64,000 nt of DNA from assembly GCA_002914845.1 (NCBI GenBank), contig JXTC01000237.1, positions 399,308 to 463,307 of the forward strand, in the 5' to 3' direction. Of this stretch, positions 34,285 through 46,715 are shown in pieces (positions within the stretch are counted from its first letter, which is position 1; each line of letters opens with the position of its first letter). Below the pieces are notes generated by a model that was not told where the DNA came from, made no database searches, and saw nothing but the letters and a program-made list of their open reading frames with translations. The translations under genes and the position numbers were made by a program. The DNA comes from Trema orientale (taxonomy: Eukaryota; Streptophyta; Magnoliopsida; Rosales; Cannabaceae).

Positions 34285-35740
34285 AAATTCCACAAGTGCA
34301 CGAATCATAATAAGTAATATAGAGAAAGTAAGAGTTGTTGATCCTACGAGGATTAGGTGTTAGTTTATTGTTAAGTGCCTGAATTATCGAAACTAGACAT
34401 TATTCAGGCCTTCCAAACTAAATGAAATTAAAAGTAAATAAAAACACATAAAATTATAAATAAAATACATAAATAAAATGTAGACAATACTATGTACTAA
34501 TGTATTAAGAACATACTTTCATCTAATTATTCCTATATTCGTCAAATTAAGCAATTGTTAACCTAATTCCATTCCATTCCCTAATCAAAAAAACCTAATC
34601 TAACCTCATTGTCTCTCATTAGTGTCAAATGAGATAACATGCTTAACTATCCAAGTTGATATCCCTATCAAACTCATTTACTTAAGTCTTCATTAAGTCT
34701 AGCCCTTAAATTGGAAGTCAAGGTATCGCTCATCTCCTGGTCTTATAATAATCTAAACTTCTAAAGTGATTATCTAGGCATTAATCTCTACCGGATCTCA
34801 CAACTTCCTAAACTATGTTTCTCAATTCCCGGTTATAAAGTTAATCTCTCCCGAGAATCAAAATCATAATCTAAGTTTAACTAATTCATTGATCAAATAA
34901 ATTAAAAGCAATAAGCAGAGAGAAACATAAATGAATTGAAAATAGAAAATAGACCAATAATTATCAAAATAATCCAAACAATGCATAACAAAGATACATC
35001 AAGTTCTAGAATAGAAACTCTAGCCAAACATACTAGCATCCAAGGCTAATCTCTCAAGAAATTTATAAATGAAAATATGTCATAAAATATTTCAAATATA
35101 AAATTCTATAGAGATTAAGGTAGAGAGAAAGGAAAAGAAAAACTCTTGTAGAGATGAGCTTCAAGTCTTGAAATCTTCAACAATCTCTCCCAAGTCTTCT
35201 TTAAGAAATTTCCAACTTCAAGCTCTCTCTAGTAATTTAGGTGCCTCCTTATTATATTTTTCTCTCTAATTCTCCACACTAAGTTTGTGGCTTAAGTGGA
35301 TATATATTGAGCACCAAAAGTGAATATTTTGGCCATTAGATTAAGAAAAATGAGCAAAATCTGACCACTGGTGAGCATTGGTGCAGCTGGGCAAAGTGGC
35401 ACAGTTGCGGAAGAGGGCAATGCAGCTGATTGTTGTGGCGCGGCTGCACCATAATATTGCATAGCAGCACAAAGCTTTTGGCTAGAATGGCCTCATTCAC
35501 ACGTTTTAGCTCCGTTTTTGTGCCCTGTTTGCGTTGGCTCGCCTCGTTGATTCCTGGCTTGATACGAGAAGCTTCAAAACTGCAATTTTCGCCACATTTT
35601 CATCTAGATTCTCATTTATTTACGAATTCTACAAAAACACATAAAAATACATTAAATTAACAAAAATGCTTGAAAACACACAAATATTTGAACTTAAAAA
35701 ATACTTGAGTTGTCTGTAAATAATCGACTCAGCAGTCGCT
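34285..35740 (-). repeat. Non-coding repeat family, copy 2
   Basis: Minus-strand counterpart of 11780-13110. It begins at the left with AAGTGCACGAATCATAATA and ATCCTACGAGGATTAGG, then a long AT-rich part (CTAATTCCATTCCATTCCC). To the right is a GC-richer segment (GTGGCACAGTTGCGG, GTGGCGCGGCTGCACC, 35390-35460) and a closing TTGTCTGTAAATAATCGACT. There is no coding capacity. Its position inside CACTA-like sequence suggests insertion there. Boundaries are approximate. Confidence 0.45.
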
Positions 35741-35900
35741 ATAGGCTTTTTTCTTTTAAATGAATTTACATAAGTCATCGCAATAGCTTAATTTTTTTTT
35801 TTCAGTAACGCTACAGCATTATTTATATTTGAAGTTTTGTTTTAAAAAAATTTATATTTGAGCAATAGCAATGACGTTTTGCTGCCACTGCAAATATGTT
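35720..35900. mobile_element. CACTA-like subterminal fragment, right
   Basis: Words such as CAGTCGCTATAGGC, GTCATCGCAATAGC, AGTAACGCTACAG and AGCAATAGCAATGACG echo the left fragment at 33975-34262 and the subterminal repeats of CACTA elements. The outer terminus was not found, so this is a tentative call. Confidence 0.3.
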
Positions 35901-36772
35901 TTAAATAATTTTTATTTATAAATTTTGGTAAGTATAAACGTAACTATTATATATAACAATATTAATTCTCATTATTTGGTATAAAATTAACAATAACAAT
36001 CAAATAATTGTAATTAACACTAATATTTTAGTAATTAAATTATGTTAGTCATAATTATTTACTATAAACTTGAAATTCCCTACTTTTTATAGAACCTAAT
36101 CATATCAACCAAAATTCCATACTTTTTATAGAACCTAATCATATCAACCAAAAGTATAAATAAAAAGATAGAAAACAATCGAACCTTATGCACCAAACTA
36201 CAAAATTTTAATAGTTATGAACCAAACAAACCAAGATGGAAATTCAAAATTCATCTCACAAAACTTAGACCATTCCACAAAAAACAAAGAAAGATATACC
36301 ACTAATAAAACTTATGTACAAAAATATATACAATGTTATACCATATTACGACGTTCTGTACCAAATTTAACATTTAAAATTCCTTATCAAACGATCTTAA
36401 ATACGAAAAAGACGATACTAACCATTAAACACTCTTAGCTACCTCATGAATCCAACACTCTTAGATTTATATTTAGGGACAATTTAGTCAAAATCACTAA
36501 AGTTACTAAATTTTAGACAAAATCACAATACTATTCAAGTCAGAATCCACAAATTAATTTAGAGTATTTGGTAAAAAATTTGAAACAAATAAGCCAAAAT
36601 ATAATTTTTAAGAGAAAACATGGAAATAGAACTAAGAAGAGAAATGGATAAAATAGCTAAAAAATTAAAATTTATGTTTCTTTTTTAGTTTTTAGTTTTA
36701 GTTTTATATTTTTCAATTGAGCACGTGATATATGCACATAAAAATTTTGTCTAAAATTTTGACAGTTTATGG
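35901..36772. other. Intergenic, nothing recognised
   Basis: AT-rich spacer between the CACTA-like fragment and the copia LTR. It holds a direct repeat of about 35 bp near 36072-36150 (CATACTTTTTATAGAACCTA, twice). No gene was seen. Confidence 0.4.
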
Positions 36773-37401
36773 TGTTGAACAAATCAACAATTGTTGCACC
36801 ACCAACCACATTGTTACAGTTATTGTTCACATTATAGGAAGAAAAAAATATGCTCACCAACTAGCCGTAATAGTAATAGTAAAAAAGACAGCCGTAATAG
36901 CAATAGTGAAAAGGGGAGCTGTAATAGCAATAGTAAAATATGGTGTTCTCACTACCCTTTCAAGTTCTATAAATACGGAGACTTCATCACTTATTTTGTA
37001 TCCCAAAAACTTGGATGTATTTCAAGTTCTCTCTTCTAATTAAATCCTTTCTTTTCTCTTTGTTTCTTATTTCAAAGAGAGGAGAGTTTCTTTATGAAAG
37101 AGGAGGTTTCAAAAAGTGGCGGTGTAAGGTGTGAGTGAGAGAATACTTGTGAAAAAGTGCTTGGGTGTATTGGGGTCATTGGGTAGAAAAGAGAGAAATC
37201 TATATGATTGTAGAAACTTTTCATATAGTGAAATTCTTTTCTGAGAGACAACAGTTTTTCTCCTAATTTGGGAGTTTTCCACTTAAATTCTTATGTTGTG
37301 AGATTGGTTTTTATTCTCTGTTATTATTTCTCTATTATTCTGACATTTCTTTGAAGTGAGATCCTGAGAACGGCGAATCTGGGTCGGTCAGATTCCCAAC
37401 A
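36773..37401 (+). repeat. 5' LTR of gag-only copia
   Basis: Begins TGTTGAACAAATC and ends GATTCCCAACA. It contains a three-unit repeat of about 27 bp (GCCGTAATAGCAATAGTAAAA type) at about 36862-36945, and TATAAATAC at 36969, a likely TATA box for the element's transcript. Confidence 0.9.
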
Positions 37402-37403
37402 AG

Positions 37404-37419
37404 TAGTATTAGAGTAGGG
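37404..37419 (+). other. Primer-binding site, tRNA-Met type
   Basis: TAGTATTAGAGTAGGG directly after the 5' LTR resembles the copia primer-binding site TGGTATCAGAGCAGGG with a few transitions. Confidence 0.75.
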
Positions 37420-37557
37420 TTCTTCGGTATACTATAGCTCAGTGTTAGTCTAAGAAATTCTGTGTAAGGAGGTTGTATTCAAGTGGGAGCATTTGGACCC
37501 TGTAATCCTTCTTGAAAATTTTCTTAGTAGTTTTTCAAGCTAGAAGTGCGAAGCGAG

Positions 37558-38345
37558 ATGTCAGGAAATAAGATTTCAATTCTGGTTAGAGCTGATGTGG
37601 AGAAATTTGATGAGAATATCAATTTTGGCTTGTGGCAAATACAAGTCAAGAATTTATTGATTCAATCTGGATTGCATAAGGTTTTGAAAGGCAGAGGGAC
37701 TTACAAGTGCAAAGATTCTGAGAAATTTAGTATAAGCGATAAAGACTGGGATGATCTGGATGAAAGAACTGCAAGTGCAATACGTATGTATCTAGCCAAA
37801 AATGTCCTTGTAAATGTGCTTGGAATAACGACGGCCAAAGTTCTCCGGGGAAAGCTTAGAGAATTGTATCAGGCGAAATGTCTCAAATCAAGTGTACTTG
37901 AAAGAGTAGACACTGCGTATGAATGAAGGTACAAAAATGATCATCTTAGTATCTTGAATGGTATCGTTTCTGAACTGAAGGCTATTGGAGTAAAGATTGA
38001 AGATGAAGATAAGGCATTTTGATTCATTTGGTCACTTCTACCTTCCTATGAGCATATGAAACCTATTTTGGTGAATGGGAAGGAGACTGTGATTTTTTCT
38101 GAGGCCACAAGTAAACTTTTGTCTGAAAAAAGAAGGCTGACGGGTGGTGGAAGTAATGTTCCATGTGAAGGTTCAGCATTGGCAGTTGACACTAGGAAGA
38201 AAAATTCCATGAAAAAGAACGTAATCTGCTAGGGATGTGGACAATCTGGGCACCTAAAAAGAAATTGTCAAAAAAGTAGAATGGGTTTGGCTAAAAGCTC
38301 TAAATCTGGTGATGCTGTTAATATTGTCTCCTATGATGGAGTTGA
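37558..38345 (+). pseudogene. copia gag of the gag-only element (fossil)
   Basis: Gag polyprotein region. The start has the copia UBN2 layout (FDENINFGLWQIQVKNLLIQ), followed by DWDDLDERTASAIRMYLA and KLRELYQAKCL. A CCHC zinc knuckle with GCGQSGHLKRNC lies at about 38235-38270. It is broken, with a few breaks. No pol domains follow it before the 3' LTR. Confidence 0.88.
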
Positions 38346-38729
38346 TGATCTTGTCCTTTGATCATGATATGTACATCTTCATGGCGTGCCGCTAATCTCC
38401 AAAGACGCTATGAAAGAGGATGTGTCATAATTAGTGGCAACAAGTTTGCACACAGGCATTGGTTTGGCATTGATGTAAGGTGTGTGCTGAATGATGTCGA
38501 TGGCTGATGGACTCTTGGAGAAGCCAAACGAGGGAGTCAGCACCATAGTTATCAGTGAGGTTCTTTCGACATAAGCCGAGATGAAATTCTTAGAATTCGT
38601 CAATTCTAAGTGGTATATATACTCATATGGTGGAGTACGATTATCACTAAAGACAATGATAGCAATGTAAGCAATGAGATGAGATCGTATGTGAAGACTT
38701 GATTGAAATCAAGTATTCAAGTAGGAGAA

Positions 38730-39341
38730 TATTGAACAAATCAACAATTGTGTCACCACTAACCACATTGTTGCAGTTGTTATTCACATTATAGGAAGAA
38801 AAAATATGCTCACCAACTAGCCGTAATAGTGATAGTAAAAAAGACAGCTGTAATAGCAATAGTGAAAAGGGCAGCCGTAATAGCAATAGTAAAATGTGGT
38901 GTTCTCACTATCTTTCAAGTTCTATAAATACGGGGACTTCATCACTTGTTTTGTATCCTAAAACTTGGAAGTATTTCAAGTTCTGTCTTCTAATTAAATC
39001 CTTTCTTTTCTCTTTGTTTCTTCTTTCAAAGAGAGTAGAGTTTCTTTGTGAAAGAGGATGTTTCAAAGAGTAGCGGTGTAAGGTGTAAATAAGAGAATAC
39101 TTGTGAGAAAGTGTTTGGGTGTATTGGGGTCATTAGGTAGAAAAGAGAGAAATCTATATGATTGTAGAAACTTTTTATATAATGAAATTCTTTTCTGAGA
39201 GACAGTGATTTTTCTCCTGATTTAAGAGTTTTCTACTTAAATTCTTATGTTGTGAGATTGGTTTCTATTCTCTATTATTCTGATATTTCTTTAAAGTGAG
39301 ATCCTGGGAGCGGTGAATCTGGGTCGGTCCGATTCCTAACA
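38730..39341 (+). repeat. 3' LTR of gag-only copia
   Basis: Aligns along its whole length with 36773-37401 and preserves the repeat block and the TATAAATAC box. It ends GATTCCTAACA. Differences from the 5' LTR are scattered substitutions and small indels. Confidence 0.9.
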
Positions 39342-39437
39342 TATAACGATTTGGACTAAATTATCATATAAACAAAAATTTAATGACTAATTGAGCTATT
39401 TATCTAATTCAGGATGAGATTATCAAAATTTATAAAA

Positions 39438-40012
39438 GGATAACCTACCTTATTTTAGCTTTTAGCTAAGTACTACGTTTAATCCTCTATTTTTATAAAA
39501 CTAAAAAATATCCCCATATTTTCTAAAATAGGAAAAAGTAATCCTCCTCTTGTTGGTTAAATTTTTGATTAATTTTTTTTAAATGACAATAATACTCTTA
39601 GAATATTAATATCCAAACAACTTATTTTTTTTATAATCTTTTCTACTACAAAAAAATCTTCAAAATCGTTGCAAAAAAATAATTATGAACATTTTCGATA
39701 ATCTTTAGAAAAAAAGTGATTTTTTCTTCTTAAATGACAATAATTAGGTATGACATTTTTGGTAATTGGTTTTAGAAATATATCTAAGGATATTTTATGA
39801 CATTTTTGGTAATTAGTTCTAGAAATATATCTAAAGGTATTTTAGATATTTTATATTTTAAGTTTGACCAAAGTGGTTAATAGGGTATATATATATATAT
39901 ATTTTCTACCTTTGAAAAACAAAAAGGATACTTTTAAGTTTTATGAGAACATATTAACTGTGATATTTAACCAAAATAAAGGAATATTTTTAGGATTATC
40001 CTATTTAAAAAA
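39438..40012. mobile_element. MITE with long imperfect inverted repeats
   Basis: Arms of roughly 80 bp. The left arm starts AGGATAACCTACCTTATTTT, and the right arm, read inwards, starts AGGATAATCCTAAAAATATT; both continue with TTAA, TATAAAACT and AAAAGTATCC-like words in the same order. Inside, 39751-39844 holds a 47-bp tandem duplication (TGACATTTTTGGTAATT) and an (AT)n run near 39885-39902. The flanks show no clear duplication. Confidence 0.6.
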
Positions 40013-40620
40013 GAGATAATAATATAAAACTATCTAAATTTATAATTTTTTTGCAAAAAATATCTTGACTTTTGATCTCTTGCAAAATAAACTTGACTTT
40101 TGAATTTATGGAAATTTGTACTCATAATGCCTAGTAAACTGATTTTAATAATAAAAAAAGGTACCCTTCATTTACTCAATAAGAACTTATAAAACACTAA
40201 TAAAATTAGTTTATTTAATTTTTCAGTCAAGAAAAAAAATTAAAAAATTAGAATTTGTGGTAGGAAAAAGGTTATTTACATCTTTTAACTTGCCTATAGT
40301 ATAAATTTTCAAAAAAAAAATATATATATAAAATATTAATTTATAGGAATTATAAATATAAGAGTATTAACTTATAAATTCGAAAATAAGGATACTACTT
40401 TGCAGGATTTTAAAAAGGATTTTTATCATCCTTTTGTTTATAATGAAGTAAATCTCTTTTGAAGCAAAAAAAAAAAAAAAAAATGATTATCCCTTTAAAA
40501 AAATTTAGAGACCACTGGTGAAAAAAAAAAACAAAAAAATTGGAAATTACATTCTCAGTTTTAAATTAACAGTCCTTGTAGAGCATATTCAGCTGATTTT
40601 GTGTGTGTGTTGGTCCTGCG
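40013..40620. promoter_or_regulatory. Upstream region of VPS26C
   Basis: AT-rich sequence upstream of VPS26C that should contain its promoter and leader. No single TATA box can be chosen with confidence. A short GT run (TGTGTGTGTGTTGG) precedes the start codon, with GCGATGG at the start codon itself. Confidence 0.4.
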
Positions 40621-43600
40621 ATGGCTATTGAGCTCAAACTTTCCCGTAGCAATAGGGTGTATCGCCCTTCGGTAAGTCAGTCTTCCCCTCTCTCTCTCTC
40701 TGAATCTTTTACTGTGATTATAGTCATAGCCGTAGTTGACGATTTGGAATGGCAGGAACCTCTTGAAGGTAAAATCATCGTCAAGTCTTCTTCTTCAATC
40801 TCCCATTATGGTATCCGCCTCACTCTCAATGGATCCGTCAGTCTCCAGGTTCCACTCAACTCTCTCCGTTTGTTTCCTGGGATAATATTTAAATTCTTAG
40901 ACAAAAAATCTACCATAAAGTATTCATTTATATATGTGTATATATATATATATGTACGCACGCTTCTGCTGATTCTCATATTTTGTTTATTCTACTTTTG
41001 TGGGGTTTAAGGTGCGTGGAGGATCAGCAGGTGTGATAGAGTCTTTCTATGGTGTAATTAAGCCTATACCAATCGTGTAAGATTAGATTTTCAACTTATT
41101 TGCTGTTGTAGGCCATAATTTCAATGTCTCATATCCTTGAAAAAACCCAAAAACCCTGAAATTTTAATTGCTTCATCTGCTAAGGAGCTGTTAAAAGTGC
41201 CGAAGTTAAGTAGAGACTTTTGAAGAAAATTTACTTCTACAACCTAAAATTGGATCATTTGAGGGTCCCTGACAGTTCATTTAGGTCTCTTTAAGCTAAC
41301 TCATCTAATCAGTACTAAGTGGAATTAAAACATCCCTTAAAATTAAACTCTTTTCATGTCCTCGCTTTTAATGATTTGGAGTTCTATTACATTCATGAAT
41401 TTTCAGAATGTGATCAAAAGTCAGGTTGAGTTGAATCTCTGAAACGTGTTGAGAGATCTTTTCTGATTCTCATAGTTTGAATAGTTTATGTCTTTACATA
41501 AGATTAATTGATTTAGAAATCAAAGTGGTAACTAGCTTCGGATCGTTTAAGGTATAGTTCTGTTTATAGCCGCTTAGGTTACATTTACTTATTGCTTCAC
41601 TTCTAGTTTGGTTCATGATGATGTTACCATTGATTCTATTTTCACTTGGAAGCAGGAATAAGAATGTTGAGCTCAAACCTTCTGGAAAGATTGGTTCAGG
41701 AACCACAGAGGTAGTATCTTTGCGGTGGACTATTGAATTATTTCATTGCTTTACTTTTGAATTAATTCAGTGATGTTCCATTATCTGCATTATCACTTAT
41801 GAAACAATTAATTTCTTATGAATTCAGTCTGAAAAATAAATGGTGACTTATGAAATTTAAACATGCAGAGTTCTTAGTTTCTTGATAATGTTAATTTTTG
41901 AAGATTGGCTGTTTTAGGAACTCTAATGTTTAAATCTTAGTTTCTGGATAATGTTTATTCCTGAAGATTGGCTGCTTTAGGAACTCTAATGTTTAAATCT
42001 TGTGGTTTACACCACTATCATTACCATCTTGTAGGTAATCTTAAAGTCTACTGACACAAGAATCGACTATTTTCTTGTTCCAAATTCCAAGAGAAAAGGA
42101 CTCTCCCAATATTACCAAGCAAAAAAAGACTGTTTTCTTGCTTAAATCATGTATTAATCTGATTGTTTTACAAATTTTTGGTTTTGTGACTCTGATGCTC
42201 AAGTCTTCTGACAATCCTGTATAAGTTATACTAACAGATGGTGCTGATGTCTCGCTAATCTATTACATGACTATTCATTACCTTCAATCTTTTGTTAGCA
42301 AACAACTATTCTCTAGCTTAAATCTATTGTTAGCTAACAAGAACAGGTTTTTTTGTATGATATTGGTTTTTTCTTACTTTTTTTTAATTCTACCTTCATT
42401 TAATTGATGTAAATCATTCTTACTTTTTCTGTAGAAATCTTAAATCATGGTGGCTGCAAAATTCCCCTGTTCTTTTCATAACTTATGTTTTCCCTTTATG
42501 ATTGAGTATAAATTCCATTTGTATCTCTTCCGGTGATTGTTGTTCATCCTTTTGGCAGATACCATTTTCTCTGTATCTCAAGAAGCCAGGAGAAGAGAAC
42601 TTGGAAAAATTCTATGAAACCTTCCATGGAGCCGATATTAGCATTCAGGTGAATAATCATTTATGTTCAGGCGCATTTCTTCATAGTTTCACTCTCTAAT
42701 GAGTGTTGAATCCTGAAACTTGAGAGATGCATTTTTGTTGTTGGTGGTGTTTGTTTGTTTGTTTGTTTTGTTTTGTTTTGTTTTTTTGTTTTTTTTTTTC
42801 CTGATGCCTTGTTTGAAATACTTCTCTAGAACAGCATGATGACTAAGAAATCTTTTGGTAGTATTTATTAACTGTAGATCTGATGAGAGGGTACCTTCAT
42901 AAATCATTATCTACAACAACTGAGTTCATAGTTGAAAGTGATAAAGGTAGTTTTTGACTCTAGTTGTTTAATTCTCCTCTTGTTATTTCATCTAGATAAC
43001 TTACTGAGGTTTCTCTTTTCTTGCACTGTCTTTAGCTGATCTTCTAGCTGGACCAGTTTCTCCAGAGATGGTAATCTTTTATATTACTCAGGACACTCAA
43101 AGACATCCACTACTTCCTGAACTAAAATCCGGTTTGCTGCTGCTTCCATCCTATACTTTCCATTTTCGTTTCAAGTGTCCTTTTCATGTCAAACATTTTT
43201 ACATAATTTTATGATTCCATCTTATGAGAGAATGTTTGATCATTATTCCCCATTATGCATGAATGTAAAAAGACCATGTTGTTTGAAGACCTTTGTGTTT
43301 TCCATTGGATTTTCTAATTTCTCCATTTCCTGTTCGAGTGTACAAAATTTTAGAGGATGATCCTACCACTAATGCGTAGTCTACTACAGGTGGATTTCGG
43401 GTGACTGGAAGAATGTCTACTCAATGTTCTTTAACTGATGCCATTAGTGGTGAACTAACAGTTGAAGCATCTGCAGTTCCCATTAGTTCCATTGATATAC
43501 ACTTGCTTCGCGTAGAGTCAGTTCTTCTTGGGGAAAAAATTGTCACTGAAACATCACTTGTTCAGACTACCCAGGTTTGCAACTCTTACTCAACAAAATT

Positions 43601-44283
43601 TAAGCTGAATGCACATGTAACTTACAATTTTCTTTTTCTTTCATTTATTAGATAGCAGATGGAGATGTATGCCGTAATCTGAGTCTGCCCATTTATGTCA
43701 TACTTCCCCGCCTTTTGACTTGTCCAACAGTCTTGGCAGGGTAGGTTGCCAGTTAAACACAATTGTTTTTGTCAATTCTTGTTTACAAGCTCCACTATCA
43801 AACACAAGTGCATAGAAGCCGTTTGCTCAAGTAAAGTGGGTGCAAGTATTTACCATTCTGCTTAATTCAAAGAGAGCATAATTTTTGTGCTTTTTCTTCT
43901 TTTTTGACTTTTAACATAATATTTTTCTTGGTTCAAGTTCTGTTTCGGGGGCATTATTTATTTTCTCATATGTCGCTGTCTAGTGTGCTCTGTTTCTATG
44001 CTACCATCAAATAAGCAGATGGCTTGGATTCTAGATTAAATTTCTTGATATTATTTGCGCAGTCCATTCTCAATTGAATTCAAAGTTTCAATAGTCATTA
44101 CCTTTCAGTCGGAGCTGTCCAAATTACACTCAAAATCTGATCCCAGAACTCCTAGATTATGGGTAAGCATCATCTCACTTTTTTACTACAAAAGGTTACA
44201 TATTTGTGGCATCCTAAGCTGTTCTTTGCATACTTCAGCTGGCAATGGAGACTTTACCACTTGAACTGGTACGAACAAAGTGA
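40621..44283 (+). CDS. VPS26C: VPS26C-like retriever subunit, 11 exons
   Basis: Arrestin-fold VPS26-family protein of the DSCR3/VPS26C branch, a subunit of a retriever-like complex with VPS35L and VPS29 that recycles cargo from endosomes. Exons: 40621-40671, 40756-40848, 41012-41076, 41656-41710, 42559-42648, 42862-42946, 43036-43131, 43390-43574, 43652-43740, 44063-44162 and 44239-44283. All introns are GT-AG, the phases agree throughout, and the total is 954 nt (317 residues plus stop), close to known plant VPS26C. Recognisable segments are MAIELKLSRSNRVYRPS, EPLEGKIIVKSSSSISHYGI, KKPGEENLEKFYETFHGADI, ITQDTQRHPLLPELKS, DIHLLRVESVLLGEKIVTET and LPLELVRTK at the end. No damage is seen. The exon model was drawn by eye from splice sites and family knowledge. 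A plus-strand copia fragment lies 1.1 kb downstream. Confidence 0.93.
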
Positions 44284-45419
44284 GATTAGTTGCAGAGAAG
44301 GCTATGATTGGGTATGGAGTCCACCCAGTGTAAGTTTAGATCTTTTAAACAATGTCAATTCATAGTCAATGGCATTAATTCTACTATGTTTTTGTTAGCT
44401 TATTGTACATAAATTCCTTTCTTTTCTATCGTAGTTTATTTTATTATTTTATATCAAAGAAGAAAAGGAATTCTAATTAAGATCGATGAAATAAGTGGTT
44501 GAGGTTAAATCATTCATTTACTTCCCTAACATTACAAAACTTTGGCATTTGGGTCTACATCCTTAATTCAACCTTTAGTTGACTTTTTTAATGGCTGATT
44601 TGTGCTATTGCTCCCTAACATTTTATCTTTCTAAGCAAATTTATCCAAAATCTTTTCTTTCATTAATATGTTTCCTTTTGGCATTTAAATAACCATCTTT
44701 GTCATGGATCGTTTGGTTTTCTTTTTCTTTTTCTTTTTTTTTTAAATGAAAAAAACTAATAATTTCTTGAAGAGAAATAAAAGTGTAGAGAAAAAGGTAG
44801 AGAGGAATGTAATTCTTGTACTACATTTCTTTTTAATAAGAAACTAAATGTACAGTATTTGTGTAACTATGGAGAAGATAAACGAAGTTTTCTATTCAAA
44901 TGGAAGAGGTCTAAGAATTTTTATTTATTTATTTTTCGGTTTTTGGAAGAAATTAATTCGTGATTTCATGTTGTAATTAATTTTTTTTAGGGACTTAAGA
45001 AATTAATTCGTGATTTCAGAAGAGCTCGTATTTTATTTTTTATTTTTAAAAAAGAGTGATGCTATTTAATAAAACTTTACTTTTTATTCATTTTGAATAG
45101 TGTTATAACCCAAATTTTTATGCCCCAAGTAAATGGATACATGTAACTTTCTTTTGAGATTTACTGACATTTCTCCAAGCTAGCCTTAGGTTTCAACTTG
45201 TGCTAGAACGTCATGATCCAACATATAAATCCAAAAATTGACCTAAATGAGGTACACACAATCCACGTTGAAATTGATACGAGCAAGATCCCTTACCCTT
45301 AACATTAGACCTCAAGCGTTTCTGGGTGTCACTTTTGCCCATACGTTTTGGTAAGATTTTGCGATATCTCCAATTTTACAGCTATTTATCTTTGAATTCT
45401 GATTCTAGTTTATTCATCG
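44284..45419. other. 3' flank of VPS26C and spacer
   Basis: Begins with the probable 3' untranslated region of VPS26C. Polyadenylation-like AATAAA words are common in this AT-rich stretch and none can be preferred. A short direct repeat, GAAATTAATTCGTGATTTCA, occurs at about 44949 and 44999. No gene was seen. Confidence 0.4.
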
Positions 45420-46300
45420 AGAAGCATGAAAATTTTCATGTTATCATCGGTAATGATGAATGAGAGGTTGGAAAACTTCAAGAAGAATTATCTTTTTATG
45501 TTCGATATGAAGGACTTAGAGGAGCTAAGTCATTTTCTTGGATTGGAAACTGAAAATGCTCAGATAGAATTTTTCTATCACAGAAAAACTATGCAGAAAA
45601 GCTGGTTGAGAAGTTTGGATTAAAACAAGGAAAGAGCTAATCAACTCCAATTGATGTATGAAGAATATTCGCCTCTTTTGGATCCTCGACCTTACTGTGC
45701 TCTTGTTGGGAGTTTAATATTGTATCTGACTATAACAAGAGCAGATATTATTTTATTTTGTTTGGGTTGTGAGTTATTGGTTAATGCAGAAACCTTGTAA
45801 ACCATACTTGGAGGCTACAAAGAATATTCTATATAGGTAATTTCAATTTTTGAAATAGGCCAACTAGGTAAGAAATGAATAGAATTTTCTTTGCATAGTT
45901 TTTTTGATGCTTGGCTTTACTCTGGAGATTCGGATAATCGACGATCTATTTCCGGCTATGTTTTCTTATGTGGTCCCACAGATGTTTCCTGGTGTAGCAA
46001 AAAGTAAGAATCGATCGCTCTTTGCAGAACTGAGGTAGAATACATAGCTGCAACTCTTGCTGCTCAACATATCTGGCTATACTGACTTGTTGAGGATGTT
46101 CATACCGGGATTTCAAATTTAACAACAATTTTTTATGACAACCAGAGTGCTATCATGGTAGCAACAAGCCCAGTGTGTCATGCAAGAACAAAACATATTA
46201 AGTTTGAACATCATTTTATTCGTGAGAAAGTACTTGATAGAACGATTCATGTTTCCGAGGTTCAATCTGCAGATAATGTTGCTGATATTTTCATGGGAAA
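45420..46300 (+). mobile_element. Ty1/copia RT-RNase H fragment
   Basis: Plus-strand 3' part of copia pol. The end of RT is visible at 45460-45620 (DMKDLEELSHFLGLE), then YCALVGSLIYLTITRAD-type sequence at about 45690. The RNase H region includes SDNRRSISGYVFLCG (about 45930) and HARTKHIKFEHHFIREKV (about 46180), the copia hallmark near the polyprotein end. No LTR was recognised. It is broken, with several breaks, and is interrupted on the right by a foldback element. Confidence 0.88.
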
Positions 46301-46715
46301 AGTTCATAAATACCCGTTTTTGAAATTATATTTCTATAAATACCTATTTTTTATTTTTATTTCACAAATATTCTATTTTTATACCCGTTTTGTTTGAAAT
46401 ATAGATCACCAGTGTCTTATATATGAAATGTATACCGTGCATATATCAAGTGTATACCATGACACATATTTTGTAAATAAAAATTTCACTAAAAATTGGT
46501 ATACATCTCAAAATGTATACCTTAGATCAAATATATAATGAAAAATGTAAATCTTGGTAAATATTTATATTATAAATATTACCATTCATATAAAATTTGC
46601 ATTGTAAATGTATACCCCTTATATTTTACAGATAAAATTTTTATTATATAACGGGTATTTTTGAAAGAAAAATTAAAAAATAAGTATTTATAAAAATAAG
46701 TTATAAAAAAAAAAC
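46301..46715. mobile_element. Foldback MITE next to the copia fragment
   Basis: Inverted arms. The left part contains AAATACCCGTTTTT and TATAAATACCTATTTTTTA; the right part, read inwards, contains TATAAATACTTATTTTTTAA and AAAAATACCCGTTATA. The centre has repeated GTATACC words (for example TGTATACCGTG, GTGTATACCATG). It directly follows copia RNase H sequence, so it probably inserted into that relic. There is no coding capacity. Confidence 0.65.

Larger units (their letters stand above)
36773..39341 (+). mobile_element. Copia element with two LTRs and gag only
   Basis: A 2.57-kb element with both LTRs (36773-37401 and 38730-39341), a primer-binding site just after the first and a purine tract (AAGTAGGAGAA) just before the second. 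The 1.33-kb interior carries a copia-type gag and a zinc knuckle, then non-coding sequence; no protease, integrase or RT is seen. This is the layout of a non-autonomous gag-only element (TR-GAG type) or of an internally deleted copia. The first roughly 190 aligned LTR bases show about 15 differences, so insertion is old, probably millions of years. The flanks TATGG and TATAA could be a decayed 5-bp duplication. It is broken, with a few breaks. Confidence 0.9.
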
